64,000 nucleotides of DNA from Methyloversatilis universalis FAM5 (GTDB lineage Bacteria; Pseudomonadota; Gammaproteobacteria; Burkholderiales; Rhodocyclaceae). The notes below the pieces were generated by a model. That model saw only the letters and a list, made by a program, of their open reading frames with translations. It was not told where the DNA came from and made no database searches. How positions within the stretch are numbered: position 1 is the stretch's first letter; the number at the start of each line of letters is the position of its first letter. Of the stretch, positions 8,972-16,950 are shown one piece after another. Position numbers and translations under genes: made by a program. The stretch lies in the NCBI RefSeq assembly GCF_000214035.2, contig NZ_AFHG01000031.1, positions 1 to 64,000 on the forward strand, read 5' to 3'.

Positions 8972-9940
8972 ATGACGCTCAAGAAAGGCGGCCTCACGAG
9001 GGCGGTCGAGTCCGAAGGTTCCTGGCAGCTCGATCGCATCGTGACCGAGCTGCGCGACATCCGAGCGCGCTGGCGTGGCGCGCAGCAGCGCCAGACCGAA
9101 TGTGGCGCGCGCGAGTTTCCTTCGCGCGACGCGCTGCGCGACATTGCCGAAGCGCTGTGCGCGGCCCTGTTCCCGATGCGGCTCGGTCCGTCCGACCTGC
9201 ATCAGGAAAGTGAGGATTTCTTCATCGGCTACACGCTGGACGCCGCGCTCAATGGCCTGCTGCATCAGGTCAGGCTGGAACTGCGCTACGACGCCCGCCG
9301 CGCGAACACGCCGCAGACCGAGGTCGACGCGCTGGCGCGCGCCATCGTCGCCGAATTCGCGCTGGCGCTGCCCGAGCTGCGCGCGCTGCTCGACACCGAC
9401 GTGCTGGCGGCCTACCAGGGCGACCCGGCCGCGCGCAGCGTGGACGAAGTGCTGCTGTGCTATCCGGGCGTGATCGCGGTCATCCATCACCGCATCGCGC
9501 ACCGGCTGTATGCGCTGGGCGCGCCGCTGGTGGCCCGCATCATCGCCGAAGCCGCGCATTCGGCCACCGGCATCGACATTCATCCGGGGGCGCAGATCGG
9601 CGCCGGCTTCTTCATCGACCACGGCACCGGTGTAGTGATCGGCGAAACCGCGGTGATTGGCGAACGGGTGCGGCTCTACCAGGCGGTCACGCTGGGCGCC
9701 AAACGTTTCCCGACCGACGAGGAAGGCACGCTGCAGAAGGGCCTGCCGCGGCATCCGGTGGTCGAGGACGATGTGGTCATCTACGCCGGTGCCACCATTC
9801 TGGGCCGGGTCACGATAGGGCGTGGTTCGACCATAGGCGGCAATGTGTGGCTCACCCGCAGCGTACCGGCCGGCAGCCACATCACCCAGGCCAGCTCCCA
9901 GCACACCAGCGTGCTCCCAACGGAGCTGGCGGCGTCATGA
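8972..9940 (+). CDS. cysE: Serine O-acetyltransferase, EpsC/SrpH type
   Basis: A 322-residue enzyme transferring acetyl from acetyl-CoA to serine to make O-acetylserine, the carbon skeleton for cysteine. Residues about 1-180 are helical. The rest is a left-handed beta-helix with the catalytic segment FFIDHGTGVVIGETA, then GAKRFP, typical of EpsC-class enzymes, and VIYAGATILGRVTIG. It is longer than E. coli CysE and resembles SrpH of the cyanobacterial sulfur-regulated plasmid, whose neighbour SrpI is an encapsulin. The start at 8972 has GGAG eight bases upstream; the longer frame reads back into rhodanese. Its TGA overlaps the ATG of the XRE gene. Confidence 0.93.
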   Translation: MTLKKGGLTRAVESEGSWQLDRIVTELRDIRARWRGAQQRQTECGAREFPSRDALRDIAEALCAALFPMRLGPSDLHQESEDFFIGYTLDAALNGLLHQVRLELRYDARRANTPQTEVDALARAIVAEFALALPELRALLDTDVLAAYQGDPAARSVDEVLLCYPGVIAVIHHRIAHRLYALGAPLVARIIAEAAHSATGIDIHPGAQIGAGFFIDHGTGVVIGETAVIGERVRLYQAVTLGAKRFPTDEEGTLQKGLPRHPVVEDDVVIYAGATILGRVTIGRGSTIGGNVWLTRSVPAGSHITQASSQHTSVLPTELAAS

Positions 9941-10257
9941 GCCCGCGTCCGGTCGTACTGCCGCCGGCGGTGGCGGATGCGCTCACCCGCCGCTTCGGCC
10001 GCGCGGTGCGCGAGGTGCGCGAAGCCCGCGGCTGGTCGCAGGAGGTGCTGGCCGAGCGCGCCGAACTGAACCGCTCCTATCTCGGTGAAGTCGAGCGCGG
10101 CGGCGCGATGCCCTCGCTGGCCACCGTGGCCAAGCTCGCTTTCGCGCTCGATCTGCCCACCTCTCATCTGCTGGCCCGCTGCGAAGCGGGCAGCGCACTG
10201 CTGGCCGACCCCGGCCGTGCCGCCGGCTGGCCGGCGTCGGAGCAGGCCTCCGCATGA
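9937..10257 (+). CDS. XRE-family DNA-binding regulator
   Basis: A 106-residue repressor-like protein with a single Cro/C1-type helix-turn-helix (about residues 11-66: FGRAVREVREARGWSQEVLA, then LNRSYLGEVERG). It has a short, poorly conserved tail and no cupin or sensor domain. The start overlaps the serine acetyltransferase stop as ATGA. It sits directly before the encapsulin promoter region, whose paired GCTTAG repeats are an obvious candidate operator. That pairing is inference. Confidence 0.85.
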   Translation: MSPRPVVLPPAVADALTRRFGRAVREVREARGWSQEVLAERAELNRSYLGEVERGGAMPSLATVAKLAFALDLPTSHLLARCEAGSALLADPGRAAGWPASEQASA

Positions 10258-10298
10258 AGCGCGCACAGCCGGCATTGATGGCTATAGCCGGTTGATCG

Positions 10299-10345
10299 GT
10301 GCTTAGAAGAAACAGATATTTGCTTAGCAGCATTTCGCATAAACG
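10299..10345 (+). promoter_or_regulatory. AT-rich promoter/operator region of the encapsulin operon
   Basis: GCTTAG occurs twice in direct orientation at 10301 and 10322, two helical turns apart, in an AT-rich stretch 30-70 bp before the encapsulin start. Related GCTTAT/GCTTAG pairs lie at 623/646 and 8205/8219. No sigma-54 element is visible, so control differs from the monooxygenase operons. Confidence 0.4.
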
Positions 10346-10371
10346 GAATTCATCCCCTGAAGGAGCCTCAC

Positions 10372-11301
10372 ATGGCCGATACGCCCGAACAGCTGGCACT
10401 TGGCGACAACGCCGCCCGCCAGCTTGCCAATGCCACCAAGACCGTCCCGCAGCTGTCCACCATCACGCCGCGCTGGCTGGTGCACCTGCTGCAGTGGCTG
10501 CCGGTCGAGGCCGGCATCTACCGCGTGAACCGGGTGAAGAACCCGCAGGACGTGCGCGTTGCGTGCTCGCAGCGTGACGAAGCCGAACTGCCGCAGATCT
10601 TCGTCGACTACGACGAACAGCCGCGCGAGTACTTCCTGAACGCGGTCACCACGGTGCTCGACGTGCACACCCGCGTGTCCGACCTGTACAGCAGCCCGCA
10701 CGACCAGATCAAGGAGCAGCTGCGCCTGACCATCGAAACGATCAAGGAGCGTCAGGAAAGCGAACTGATCAACAACCCGGAATACGGCCTGCTGGCCAAT
10801 GTGCATGACGACCAGCGCATTTCCACGCTGACCGGCGCGCCGACGCCGGACGATCTGGACGACCTGATCGGCAAGGTGTGGAAGGAGCCGGGCTTCTTCC
10901 TGACCCACCCGCTGGCGATCGCCGCCTTCGGCCGCGAGTGCACCCGTCGCGGCGTGCCGCCGCCCACCGTGAGCCTGTTCGGTTCGCAGTTCCTGACCTG
11001 GCGCGGCCTGCCGCTGATTCCGTCGGACAAGGTGCCGGTCGAGGACGGCAAGACCAAGATCATCCTGCTGCGCACCGGCGAAAAGCGCCAGGGCGTGGTC
11101 GGCCTGTTCCAGCCGGGCATTGCCGGCGAACAGAGCCCGGGGCTGTCGGTGCGCTTCATGGGCATCAACCGCAACGCGATCGCGTCCTACCTGATTTCGC
11201 TGTACTGCTCCCTGGCCGTGCTGACCGAAGACGCGCTGGCTGTGCTCGATGACGTGGAGATCGGCAAGTACCATGAGTATCCCGACACCTACAAGCAGTA
11301 A
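10372..11301 (+). CDS. Family 2A encapsulin shell protein (SrpI-like)
   Basis: A 309-residue HK97-fold protein that self-assembles into a proteinaceous nanocompartment. The sequence follows the sulfur-regulated SrpI group closely: ARQLANATKTVPQLSTITPRW, VDVHTRVSDLYSSPHDQIKE, ERQESELINN, PSDKVPVEDGKTKI and GLSVRFMGINR. It lacks the cyclic-nucleotide-binding insertion of family 2B. The start at 10372 has AAGGAG upstream. The cargo gene overlaps its last 29 bases, coupling shell and cargo synthesis. Family 2A shells package a cysteine desulfurase through its disordered N-terminus and have been reported to hold elemental sulfur. The same gene order is seen here. Confidence 0.95.
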   Translation: MADTPEQLALGDNAARQLANATKTVPQLSTITPRWLVHLLQWLPVEAGIYRVNRVKNPQDVRVACSQRDEAELPQIFVDYDEQPREYFLNAVTTVLDVHTRVSDLYSSPHDQIKEQLRLTIETIKERQESELINNPEYGLLANVHDDQRISTLTGAPTPDDLDDLIGKVWKEPGFFLTHPLAIAAFGRECTRRGVPPPTVSLFGSQFLTWRGLPLIPSDKVPVEDGKTKIILLRTGEKRQGVVGLFQPGIAGEQSPGLSVRFMGINRNAIASYLISLYCSLAVLTEDALAVLDDVEIGKYHEYPDTYKQ

Positions 11302-13234
11302 CGTGAGCGGCCTGAGCTCACCGCTGCCGCCCGGGGCGCCGGACGAATCCATCCTGTCGCGGCTGGCCAGCGAACTGTTCGCTGCGCTGCCCGGCCAGAC
11401 GCCGCCGTCGTTCGACGCACCGCTGAGTGCGGCACCCACGCCGTCGCCGCAGGCGCCCGCGCTGCCGCTGCCGGCCGATGCGCCGTCCAGCCCGGCTTTC
11501 GCCGCGGCACCGGTGGCGCCGCAGCACGCGCTGTCGCTCGGCGCCTCGTCGCCGGCACTGGTGCCGCATTCGAGTGCGGGCAACGGACTGCCGGATGCGG
11601 CAGTCGACGCGGTACCGGTCGGCGCACCGCGTGCCGGCGGGGTGCAGGGCGTGCCCGAAGCCTATGCGGCGGCGCTGCCGGTGGTGGGGCACGCTTCGCC
11701 GCAGGCGGGGGGCGCTTCGGTACCGTCTTCGCCCTATTACTTCCTGGGCGAGGCGAGTGCGCTGCAGTCGGCGCCCGGCGGTGCATCCCAGGGCGCTGTC
11801 AGCGTGCCGGACGACGACCGCGTGAGCGCGCAGTCCTTCGGCCTGCCCGGTGGCGACGCCCTGCGTGCACTGCTGGCTGCACCGTCGCGCGAACCCGCAC
11901 TGCCGGTCTCGGCGGCGCCGGCAGCGTCGGACTACTACTTCGTGCAGCCGCAGTCAGTGCCCACCGTCGGCCACGCCGGCCGGGTGCCGAACGCCGACGC
12001 CGGCCGTCACCCGCCGTTCGACGTCAATGCGGTGCGGCGCGATTTCCCCATCCTCGCCGAGCGCGTGAATGGCAAGCCGCTGGTGTGGTTCGACAATGCG
12101 GCGACCACGCAGAAGCCGCAGGCGGTGATCGACCGGCTGGCCTACTTCTACGCGCACGAGAATTCCAACATCCACCGCGCGGCGCACGAACTGGCCGCCC
12201 GGGCGACCGATGCCTACGAGGCGGCGCGGCAGAAGGTGGCGCGCTTCATCGGCGCCGGTTCGGTCGAGGAAATCATTTTCGTGCGCGGTGCCACCGAAGC
12301 CATCAATCTGGTGGCCAAGAGCTGGGGTGCGAAGCACATCGGCGCCGGCGACGAAATCATCGTGTCCAATCTGGAACACCACGCCAACATCGTGCCGTGG
12401 CAGCAGCTGGCGGCCGAGAAGGGCGCGAAGATCCGCGTGATTCCGGTCGACGACAGCGGTCAGGTGCTGCTGGAGGAGTACAAGCGCCTGCTGAACGAGA
12501 AGACGAAGCTGGTGGCGGTCACCCAGGTGTCGAACGCACTGGGCACCGTGGTGCCGGTGCAGGAGATCGTCGATCTGGCGAATCGGGCCGGCGCCAGAAC
12601 GCTGGTCGATGGCGCGCAGTCGGTGTCGCACATGCGGGTGAACGTGCGCGCGCTCGATACCGATTTCTTCGTCTTCTCGGGCCACAAGATTTTCGGCCCG
12701 ACCGGCATCGGCGTGGTGTACGGAAAGCGCGACGTGCTGGAAGACATGCCGCCCTGGCAGGGCGGCGGCAACATGATCCAGGACGTCACCTTCGAGCGCA
12801 CGATCTTCCATCCGCCGCCGGCGCGTTTCGAAGCCGGGACCGGCAACATCGCCGATGCGGTGGGGCTGGGCGCGGCGCTGGATTACGTCGACCGGGTGGG
12901 CATCGAGAACATCGCGCGTTACGAGCATGACCTGCTGGTCTATGCCACGCACGCGATCCGCGACATCCCGGGTGTGCGGCTGATCGGCACCGCGGCCGAC
13001 AAGGCCAGCGTGCTGTCCTTCGTGCTGAAGGGCTACTCGACTGACGAAGTCGGCCGTGCGCTGAACCAGGAAGGCATTGCGGTGCGCACCGGCCACCATT
13101 GCGCGCAGCCCATCCTGCGCCGCTTCGGCGTCGAAACCACGGTGCGTCCGTCGCTGGCCTTCTACAACACCTGCGAAGAGGTTGATCGCTTCGCCACCGT
13201 CATCCGGCGGCTGGCGGGGCAGCGCAAGGTGTAG
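11273..13234 (+). CDS. Cysteine desulfurase cargo protein with long disordered N-terminal targeting region
   Basis: A 653-residue protein. Residues 1 to about 248 are Ala/Pro/Ser/Gly-rich and predicted disordered. Two YYF motifs (155-157, 221-223) and GHA repeats in this part are candidate shell-binding elements. From about 249 it is a SufS-type PLP desulfurase: FDNAATTQKP, NIHRAAHELA, DGAQS, SGHKIFGP with the PLP Lys472, and RTGHHCAQP with the persulfide-forming Cys610. It converts cysteine to alanine and enzyme-bound persulfide. The start at 11273 (within the encapsulin 3' end) was chosen over an upstream frame with no ribosome site. A rho-independent terminator follows. It is confidently the encapsulated cargo. 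Confidence 0.95.
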   Translation: MSIPTPTSSNVSGLSSPLPPGAPDESILSRLASELFAALPGQTPPSFDAPLSAAPTPSPQAPALPLPADAPSSPAFAAAPVAPQHALSLGASSPALVPHSSAGNGLPDAAVDAVPVGAPRAGGVQGVPEAYAAALPVVGHASPQAGGASVPSSPYYFLGEASALQSAPGGASQGAVSVPDDDRVSAQSFGLPGGDALRALLAAPSREPALPVSAAPAASDYYFVQPQSVPTVGHAGRVPNADAGRHPPFDVNAVRRDFPILAERVNGKPLVWFDNAATTQKPQAVIDRLAYFYAHENSNIHRAAHELAARATDAYEAARQKVARFIGAGSVEEIIFVRGATEAINLVAKSWGAKHIGAGDEIIVSNLEHHANIVPWQQLAAEKGAKIRVIPVDDSGQVLLEEYKRLLNEKTKLVAVTQVSNALGTVVPVQEIVDLANRAGARTLVDGAQSVSHMRVNVRALDTDFFVFSGHKIFGPTGIGVVYGKRDVLEDMPPWQGGGNMIQDVTFERTIFHPPPARFEAGTGNIADAVGLGAALDYVDRVGIENIARYEHDLLVYATHAIRDIPGVRLIGTAADKASVLSFVLKGYSTDEVGRALNQEGIAVRTGHHCAQPILRRFGVETTVRPSLAFYNTCEEVDRFATVIRRLAGQRKV

Positions 13235-13264
13235 GTCCGGCCGGCAGACGGTGATGCAGCAAGG

Positions 13265-13302
13265 AAAACGGCGAAGCGCAGACATGCGCTTCGCCGTTTT
13301 TT
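13265..13302 (+). terminator. Rho-independent terminator after desulfurase
   Basis: Perfect 16-bp stem, aaaacggcgaagcgca paired with tgcgcttcgccgtttt, loop gaca, followed by more T. The A-run before the stem may let it work in both directions between convergent genes. Confidence 0.9.
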
Positions 13303-13321
13303 CTGCAGGGCCGGCCCGCGT

Positions 13322-13918
13322 TCAGTCGAACGCGAAGCGCCCTTCGGCCACCAATTCGGTCAGCGGCTTGCGGGCATTGGGTTTTTCCCGTGCCTGCAGT
13401 TCCGGCGACAGCGTTGTCGCGTCGGTCTGGCGGCCGATGGCGATCACGATGTCCACCGAGTAGCCGTCGGGGATGCCCAGTACGCCCGGTGCGGCAGTGC
13501 GGTTGAAGCCGCCGATGGCGTGCGTACGCCAGCCGGACAGTTCAGCCTGGAAGGCGAGGCTGGCCCAGGCGGCACCGGCGTCGAGCGCGTGGGTGCGCAG
13601 CGGGCTGGTTTCGCTTTCGCCCGGCCGCTGGTGATGGGTGCGGCTTACCAGCACCACCAGTGCGGACGCGTTTTCTGCCCACACCTGATTGCCCGGATTC
13701 AGCAGCGACAGCAGATAGGTCCAGCGGCCTTCGTTCCTCCGGGCATAGATGAAGCGCCAGGGCTGGCTGTTGTTGGCCGAAGGTGCCCAGCGCGCCGCCT
13801 CGAACAGCCGGAACAGTTCGTTTTCGGGAATGGTTTCGCCGGTGAAGGCGCGCGGTGACCAGCGATTGATGAACAGCGGATGGATGTCGTGATCGGCGAT
13901 GCGGGCGGTGTCGGTCAT
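13322..13918 (-). CDS. Nitroreductase-family flavoprotein
   Basis: A 198-residue FMN-dependent NAD(P)H oxidoreductase. Family motifs are HPLFINRWSPRAFTGETI at the N-terminus (the Arg-Ser-x-Arg FMN-phosphate contact), AARWAPSANNSQPWRF, and a Gly-rich C-terminal segment. The substrate cannot be told from sequence. It follows the aldolase-like gene on the same strand, but a terminator at 13961-13990 lies between, so it may have its own promoter or depend on read-through. No strong ribosome site precedes 13918, though the N-terminal match to the family supports this start. Reduced flavin supply to monooxygenases is one possible role. Confidence 0.85.
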   Translation of the reverse strand: MTDTARIADHDIHPLFINRWSPRAFTGETIPENELFRLFEAARWAPSANNSQPWRFIYARRNEGRWTYLLSLLNPGNQVWAENASALVVLVSRTHHQRPGESETSPLRTHALDAGAAWASLAFQAELSGWRTHAIGGFNRTAAPGVLGIPDGYSVDIVIAIGRQTDATTLSPELQAREKPNARKPLTELVAEGRFAFD

Positions 13919-13960
13919 GGCGGTTCGGGTGGCGTGAGATGGATAAGGGGACGCGCGCGG

Positions 13961-13990
13961 GAAGAAAAAAGCCGGGCCCTGCGGCCCGGC
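13961..13990 (-). terminator. Rho-independent terminator after aldolase-like gene
   Basis: Read on the minus strand, gccgggcc-gca-gggcccggc forms a GC-rich hairpin followed by TTTTTTCTTC. It ends or attenuates the DszB-like/msuE/aldolase operon before the nitroreductase gene. Confidence 0.85.
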
Positions 13991-14049
13991 GAACCTGATG
14001 CGATACGGAGCGCGAACGCCCGCAATGCGCACGAGGAGGAGTGAGCGGT

Positions 14050-14733
14050 TCAGCCCTTGTAGGCGAGTGCCCTGTCCAGCAGGCCGGTGCGTCGCCATTG
14101 CAGTTCGATCGCTCCCGGCGTGTAGGGCTGGGCGCCGCCGATCTGCGCGGCGATGGCCTGGAAGCGCGCCGCCTCCTCGATCAGCAGGATGAGCTGGGCG
14201 GTCTTCACGATGCCGCGGCCCCAGAAATTGGCACCGCCATTCGATTCCAGCAGCGCCGGTGGCGGCGCCAGTTCCGGCTGCGTGTCCAGCCGTTCGCGCA
14301 CCACCTCGAGCACGCTGCGGGTGCGCTCCAGATGATTCGGGATTTCCCGCGCCAGCAGATGGCGCTGGGCCGCGACGTAGAGAATCGGGAAGGGTTTGTG
14401 CGCGAGCGACCACGCGGCCAGATACGGCGTGTGCGCGTGGATGACGGTGTCGGCATCCAGCCGCTCCTCGTTCAGCACCGATTCCGGATGATCGGAGAAA
14501 GCGGACACCGAAATCCGCGGTGAGCGGTCGGTGTCCCACGGCGACGGAAAACGTATCGTCAGCAGCCGGTCGTGACCCGGAATGCGGTGGCTCACGTGAA
14601 AGGTGAGGCTGGCGGACAGCGTGCCGGTTTCGCGCAGGAAGTTGAAGGCGTGCTGGGCGTCGCGCCGGGCCTCTTCGACGAAGGAGACGAGGTCGATGTC
14701 CTGCTGGGTGTCAGCCCTGTCGGGTGCGTTCAT
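14050..14733 (-). CDS. Class II aldolase/adducin-like protein (copy 1)
   Basis: A 227-residue cytoplasmic protein of the class II aldolase/epimerase fold. Two of the usual zinc-binding histidines are seen as H99-A-H101 (VIHAHTPYLAAW). The third, normally in an NHG motif, is missing: the segment reads LLESNGGANFWG with Asn165-Gly-Gly. The paralogue at 25098 shares this change and the surrounding NGGxxxWGR pattern, so these define a variant group. The start at 14733 is preferred; the longer frame upstream is compositionally odd. It lies in an operon with msuE and a DszB-like desulfinase. Activity is unknown; handling of the carbon product after desulfurization is a guess. Confidence 0.8.
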   Translation of the reverse strand: MNAPDRADTQQDIDLVSFVEEARRDAQHAFNFLRETGTLSASLTFHVSHRIPGHDRLLTIRFPSPWDTDRSPRISVSAFSDHPESVLNEERLDADTVIHAHTPYLAAWSLAHKPFPILYVAAQRHLLAREIPNHLERTRSVLEVVRERLDTQPELAPPPALLESNGGANFWGRGIVKTAQLILLIEEAARFQAIAAQIGGAQPYTPGAIELQWRRTGLLDRALAYKG

Positions 14734-14893
14734 GTCGGGATTCCGTTCGGAGGCGTTTTCAGGGGCGGCCCGACGCGACCGTTGCTGGTCGCCGGGCCGG
14801 CTTCGTTGCGCGGTGGCTGCGTGCGGGCATGCGTCATGGCACGGCCGGCCGAGCACCACCGCGTGTCGCGGTCGGCGCGCTTGTGCATCGCGC

Positions 14894-15487
14894 TCAGGCG
14901 GCCACGCTGGTGCGCGCGGAACGGGCGGTGGCGGCGGAGGCCGATTCCGCGCCGAGCTGGCGCAGTGCCCGCGCCGCTTCGAGCGCGGCATCGACCACGC
15001 GCGACGCCAGCGCCTCGCTGCTCACCGTGTAGTCCTTCAGGTCGGCTTCCGCGCCATAGACACCGGTCGGCAGCGTCTGCGCGCGGAAGAAGCCGAACAG
15101 CGGGCGCAGCTGGTGCTCGATCACCAGCGCATGCTTGTCGCCGCCACCGGTGGCGACAAGCAGCACCGGCTTGCCGGTCAGCGCTTCCGGCGCCACCAGA
15201 TCGAATACATGCTTGAACAGGCCGGGATAGCTGCCCTTGTAGACCGGCGATGCGACCAGCAGCAGGTCCGCGCCTTCGATGCTGCGCAGCGCCTCTTCAA
15301 GCGATGCGGGCAGCGCGTTGCGGAACAGGTGGGCACCGAGTGCGGTGCCGATGTCGGCCAGATCGACGATGTCGCTATCGACCGCGACCTCGCGCTGGAT
15401 TTCGGCCAGCACGGACTCGGCCAGCGCACGGGTGCGTGACGGGCGGGTGGGGCTGCCATTGACGACGACGACTTTGAGACGGCTCAT
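14894..15487 (-). CDS. msuE: NAD(P)H-dependent FMN reductase, MsuE family
   Basis: A 197-residue flavodoxin-like reductase that supplies FMNH2 to two-component sulfonate monooxygenases. Motifs are VVVNGSPTRPSRTRAL (FMN phosphate loop), LVASPVYKGSYPGLFKHVFD, ATGGGDKHALVIEHQLRPLF and LPTGVY. These match MsuE of methanesulfonate-using Pseudomonas better than SsuE. The start at 15487 follows a 68-bp gap after the DszB-like gene. It is the only reductase of this type in the window, although seven luciferase-like monooxygenases and SfnB need reduced flavin, so it probably serves several of them. Confidence 0.9.
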   Translation of the reverse strand: MSRLKVVVVNGSPTRPSRTRALAESVLAEIQREVAVDSDIVDLADIGTALGAHLFRNALPASLEEALRSIEGADLLLVASPVYKGSYPGLFKHVFDLVAPEALTGKPVLLVATGGGDKHALVIEHQLRPLFGFFRAQTLPTGVYGAEADLKDYTVSSEALASRVVDAALEAARALRQLGAESASAATARSARTSVAA

Positions 15488-15555
15488 GCTGTAAACCTTG
15501 ATTCGGGTGAATGGAAGCCGGCCCGCGTGGCGGGCCGGTGCGGGGCCGTCGCGCT

Positions 15556-16584
15556 TCAGGCGGCTGCGCGCTCGAGCTGGCGGCGCACTTCGGCCAGCGG
15601 TGCCGGGTCTATCCAGGCCTGCACGTCGAAGTCGGCGGTGATGAAGCCCCACTCGAGCAGGAAATCCTTGTAGCCGCTGAGTGCCTCCACCCAGGCCGGC
15701 GCGAGGTCCGTACCCTGCTGCAGGTGGATATCGGCACCGTAGGCGCGGCGCACCCAGTCGTCGGTGGAGCCGGATTCGCGCGCGATGTAGGCGACGGTTT
15801 CCTCCGCGTGCGCCTTCGCCCATGCGCCGATGTCGACGATGCGGCGCAGGAAGCGCACCACCAGATCGGGACGCGCGGCGATCAGCGCCGCATCGACCGT
15901 GATCGGGCGCGGTGCGCCGTTGTTGGCGCGCTTGCGCGGGTCGGGATGGCTGCGCAGGTCGTACAGGATATGGGCGCCGCGCTCGACCGCCGCCTGCAGG
16001 CCGCGGGCGCCCTTGGTGAAGATGACGTCGACCTTGCCAGTTTCCAGCGCCTCGAACTCAGTGGCGTAACTGCCGCCGGCGGCATTCCAGCCTGTGGTGG
16101 CGGGGCGTGCCGGCACCGCGAGGTCGATCAGCGTGACGTCCTTCACCTGCAGGCCGCCCACTTCCAGCGCGACCGTGATGCCGCGCAGCGCGCTGGCACG
16201 CTGGTGATCGATGCTGTTGCCATGCACCGGCACGCCGATGCGCTTGCCTGCCAGATCGGCCGGGCCGCGCAGGCCGCTGTCGGGCCGCGCCAGAATGAGC
16301 TGGGCCTCATCGACCCAGTTGAGGCCGATCACCCGGGTATCGGCACCGCGCGCGCGCGCCCAGATCGCCGGCACGTTGCCGCCCTGGCGGAAGGAGGCCG
16401 GCAGCCTGTGGTCGTAATGCGATTCGCGCAGTGCCGGGTCCGCGGTGTCCTGCAGCGTGCGCAGCGTCAGCCCGTCGCCGCGGAACTCGTCGTCGAACCA
16501 GCCCTGGCGTGCGGCCAGACCCAGCGGTGTCGGCACCGGGCAGCGGGTGTACCACAGGCTGTCTATCGTGTTCGTTTCGCTCAT
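15556..16584 (-). CDS. DszB-like desulfinase (SBP fold, catalytic Cys/His/Arg present), copy 1
   Basis: A 342-residue protein with periplasmic-binding-protein fold but no signal peptide, so it is cytoplasmic. It matches DszB (2'-hydroxybiphenyl-2-sulfinate desulfinase) at YTRCPVP, a His-x10-Arg-x-Gly-Gly segment and DLAGKRIGV. The DszB catalytic residues Cys27, His60 and Arg70 correspond to Cys15, His56 and Arg66 here, with identical spacing between His and Arg. DszB releases sulfite from an aromatic sulfinate by C-S cleavage; the substrate of this protein is unknown. The start at 16584 has GAGGACGGGAAG upstream. A sigma-54 promoter lies 70 bp upstream. First gene of the operon with msuE and the aldolase-like gene. 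Automated annotation would probably call it an ABC substrate-binding protein. Confidence 0.8.
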   Translation of the reverse strand: MSETNTIDSLWYTRCPVPTPLGLAARQGWFDDEFRGDGLTLRTLQDTADPALRESHYDHRLPASFRQGGNVPAIWARARGADTRVIGLNWVDEAQLILARPDSGLRGPADLAGKRIGVPVHGNSIDHQRASALRGITVALEVGGLQVKDVTLIDLAVPARPATTGWNAAGGSYATEFEALETGKVDVIFTKGARGLQAAVERGAHILYDLRSHPDPRKRANNGAPRPITVDAALIAARPDLVVRFLRRIVDIGAWAKAHAEETVAYIARESGSTDDWVRRAYGADIHLQQGTDLAPAWVEALSGYKDFLLEWGFITADFDVQAWIDPAPLAEVRRQLERAAA

Positions 16585-16950
16585 CTTCCCGTCCTCGTCC
16601 ATGTTGTCGGCGTGATCGTGTCCGCTGTTCCGGCACGGATGCAGCAACCGGTTCGCAGCTTTCGTGCCAGCGGCTGATGACGGGTGCAAGTGATTGAAAT
16701 GACAGCGTTTCGTTCCACCCTGCCAACGGTTCGCGCGGATCGGACGCGCCTGCCTGCCGCAAATTCGGCATCGCATGCCGTGGGAATGTGGAAAACACGG
16801 CACTGCAGGGCGGGGTGTGACGCTGGATCGCAACCGGTGGTCGCTCCTGCGAAAGGGGCCGATACCCTGGGAGCGAACACCGGTCGCGATGCGGCCTTCA
16901 TCCACGTTCCGCCACCGGTTCGGTGCCGCACGCGAAAACCGCGGCAGTCC
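16585..16950. other. 366-bp intergenic region
   Basis: Between the DszB-like start and the end of the ABC exporter operon. It holds a sigma-54 promoter near 16660. An imperfect inverted repeat (TCGCTCC near 16843 with GGGAGCGA near 16870) resembles a REP-type element. No gene seen. Confidence 0.55.
16654..16669 (-). promoter_or_regulatory. Sigma-54 promoter of DszB-like/msuE operon
   Basis: Minus-strand TGGCACGAAAGCTGCG has a perfect -24 half and a CTGC -12 half at the right spacing, 70 bp before the start at 16584. Confidence 0.75.

Noticed and set aside
9457-9936. Longer N-terminus for the XRE regulator
   Set aside because: Reads serine acetyltransferase in another frame; the ATG at 9937 overlapping the stop is the natural start.
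15556-16584. Ordinary ABC sulfonate-binding protein
   Set aside because: No signal peptide, no permease in the operon, and the DszB catalytic Cys/His/Arg are all present.
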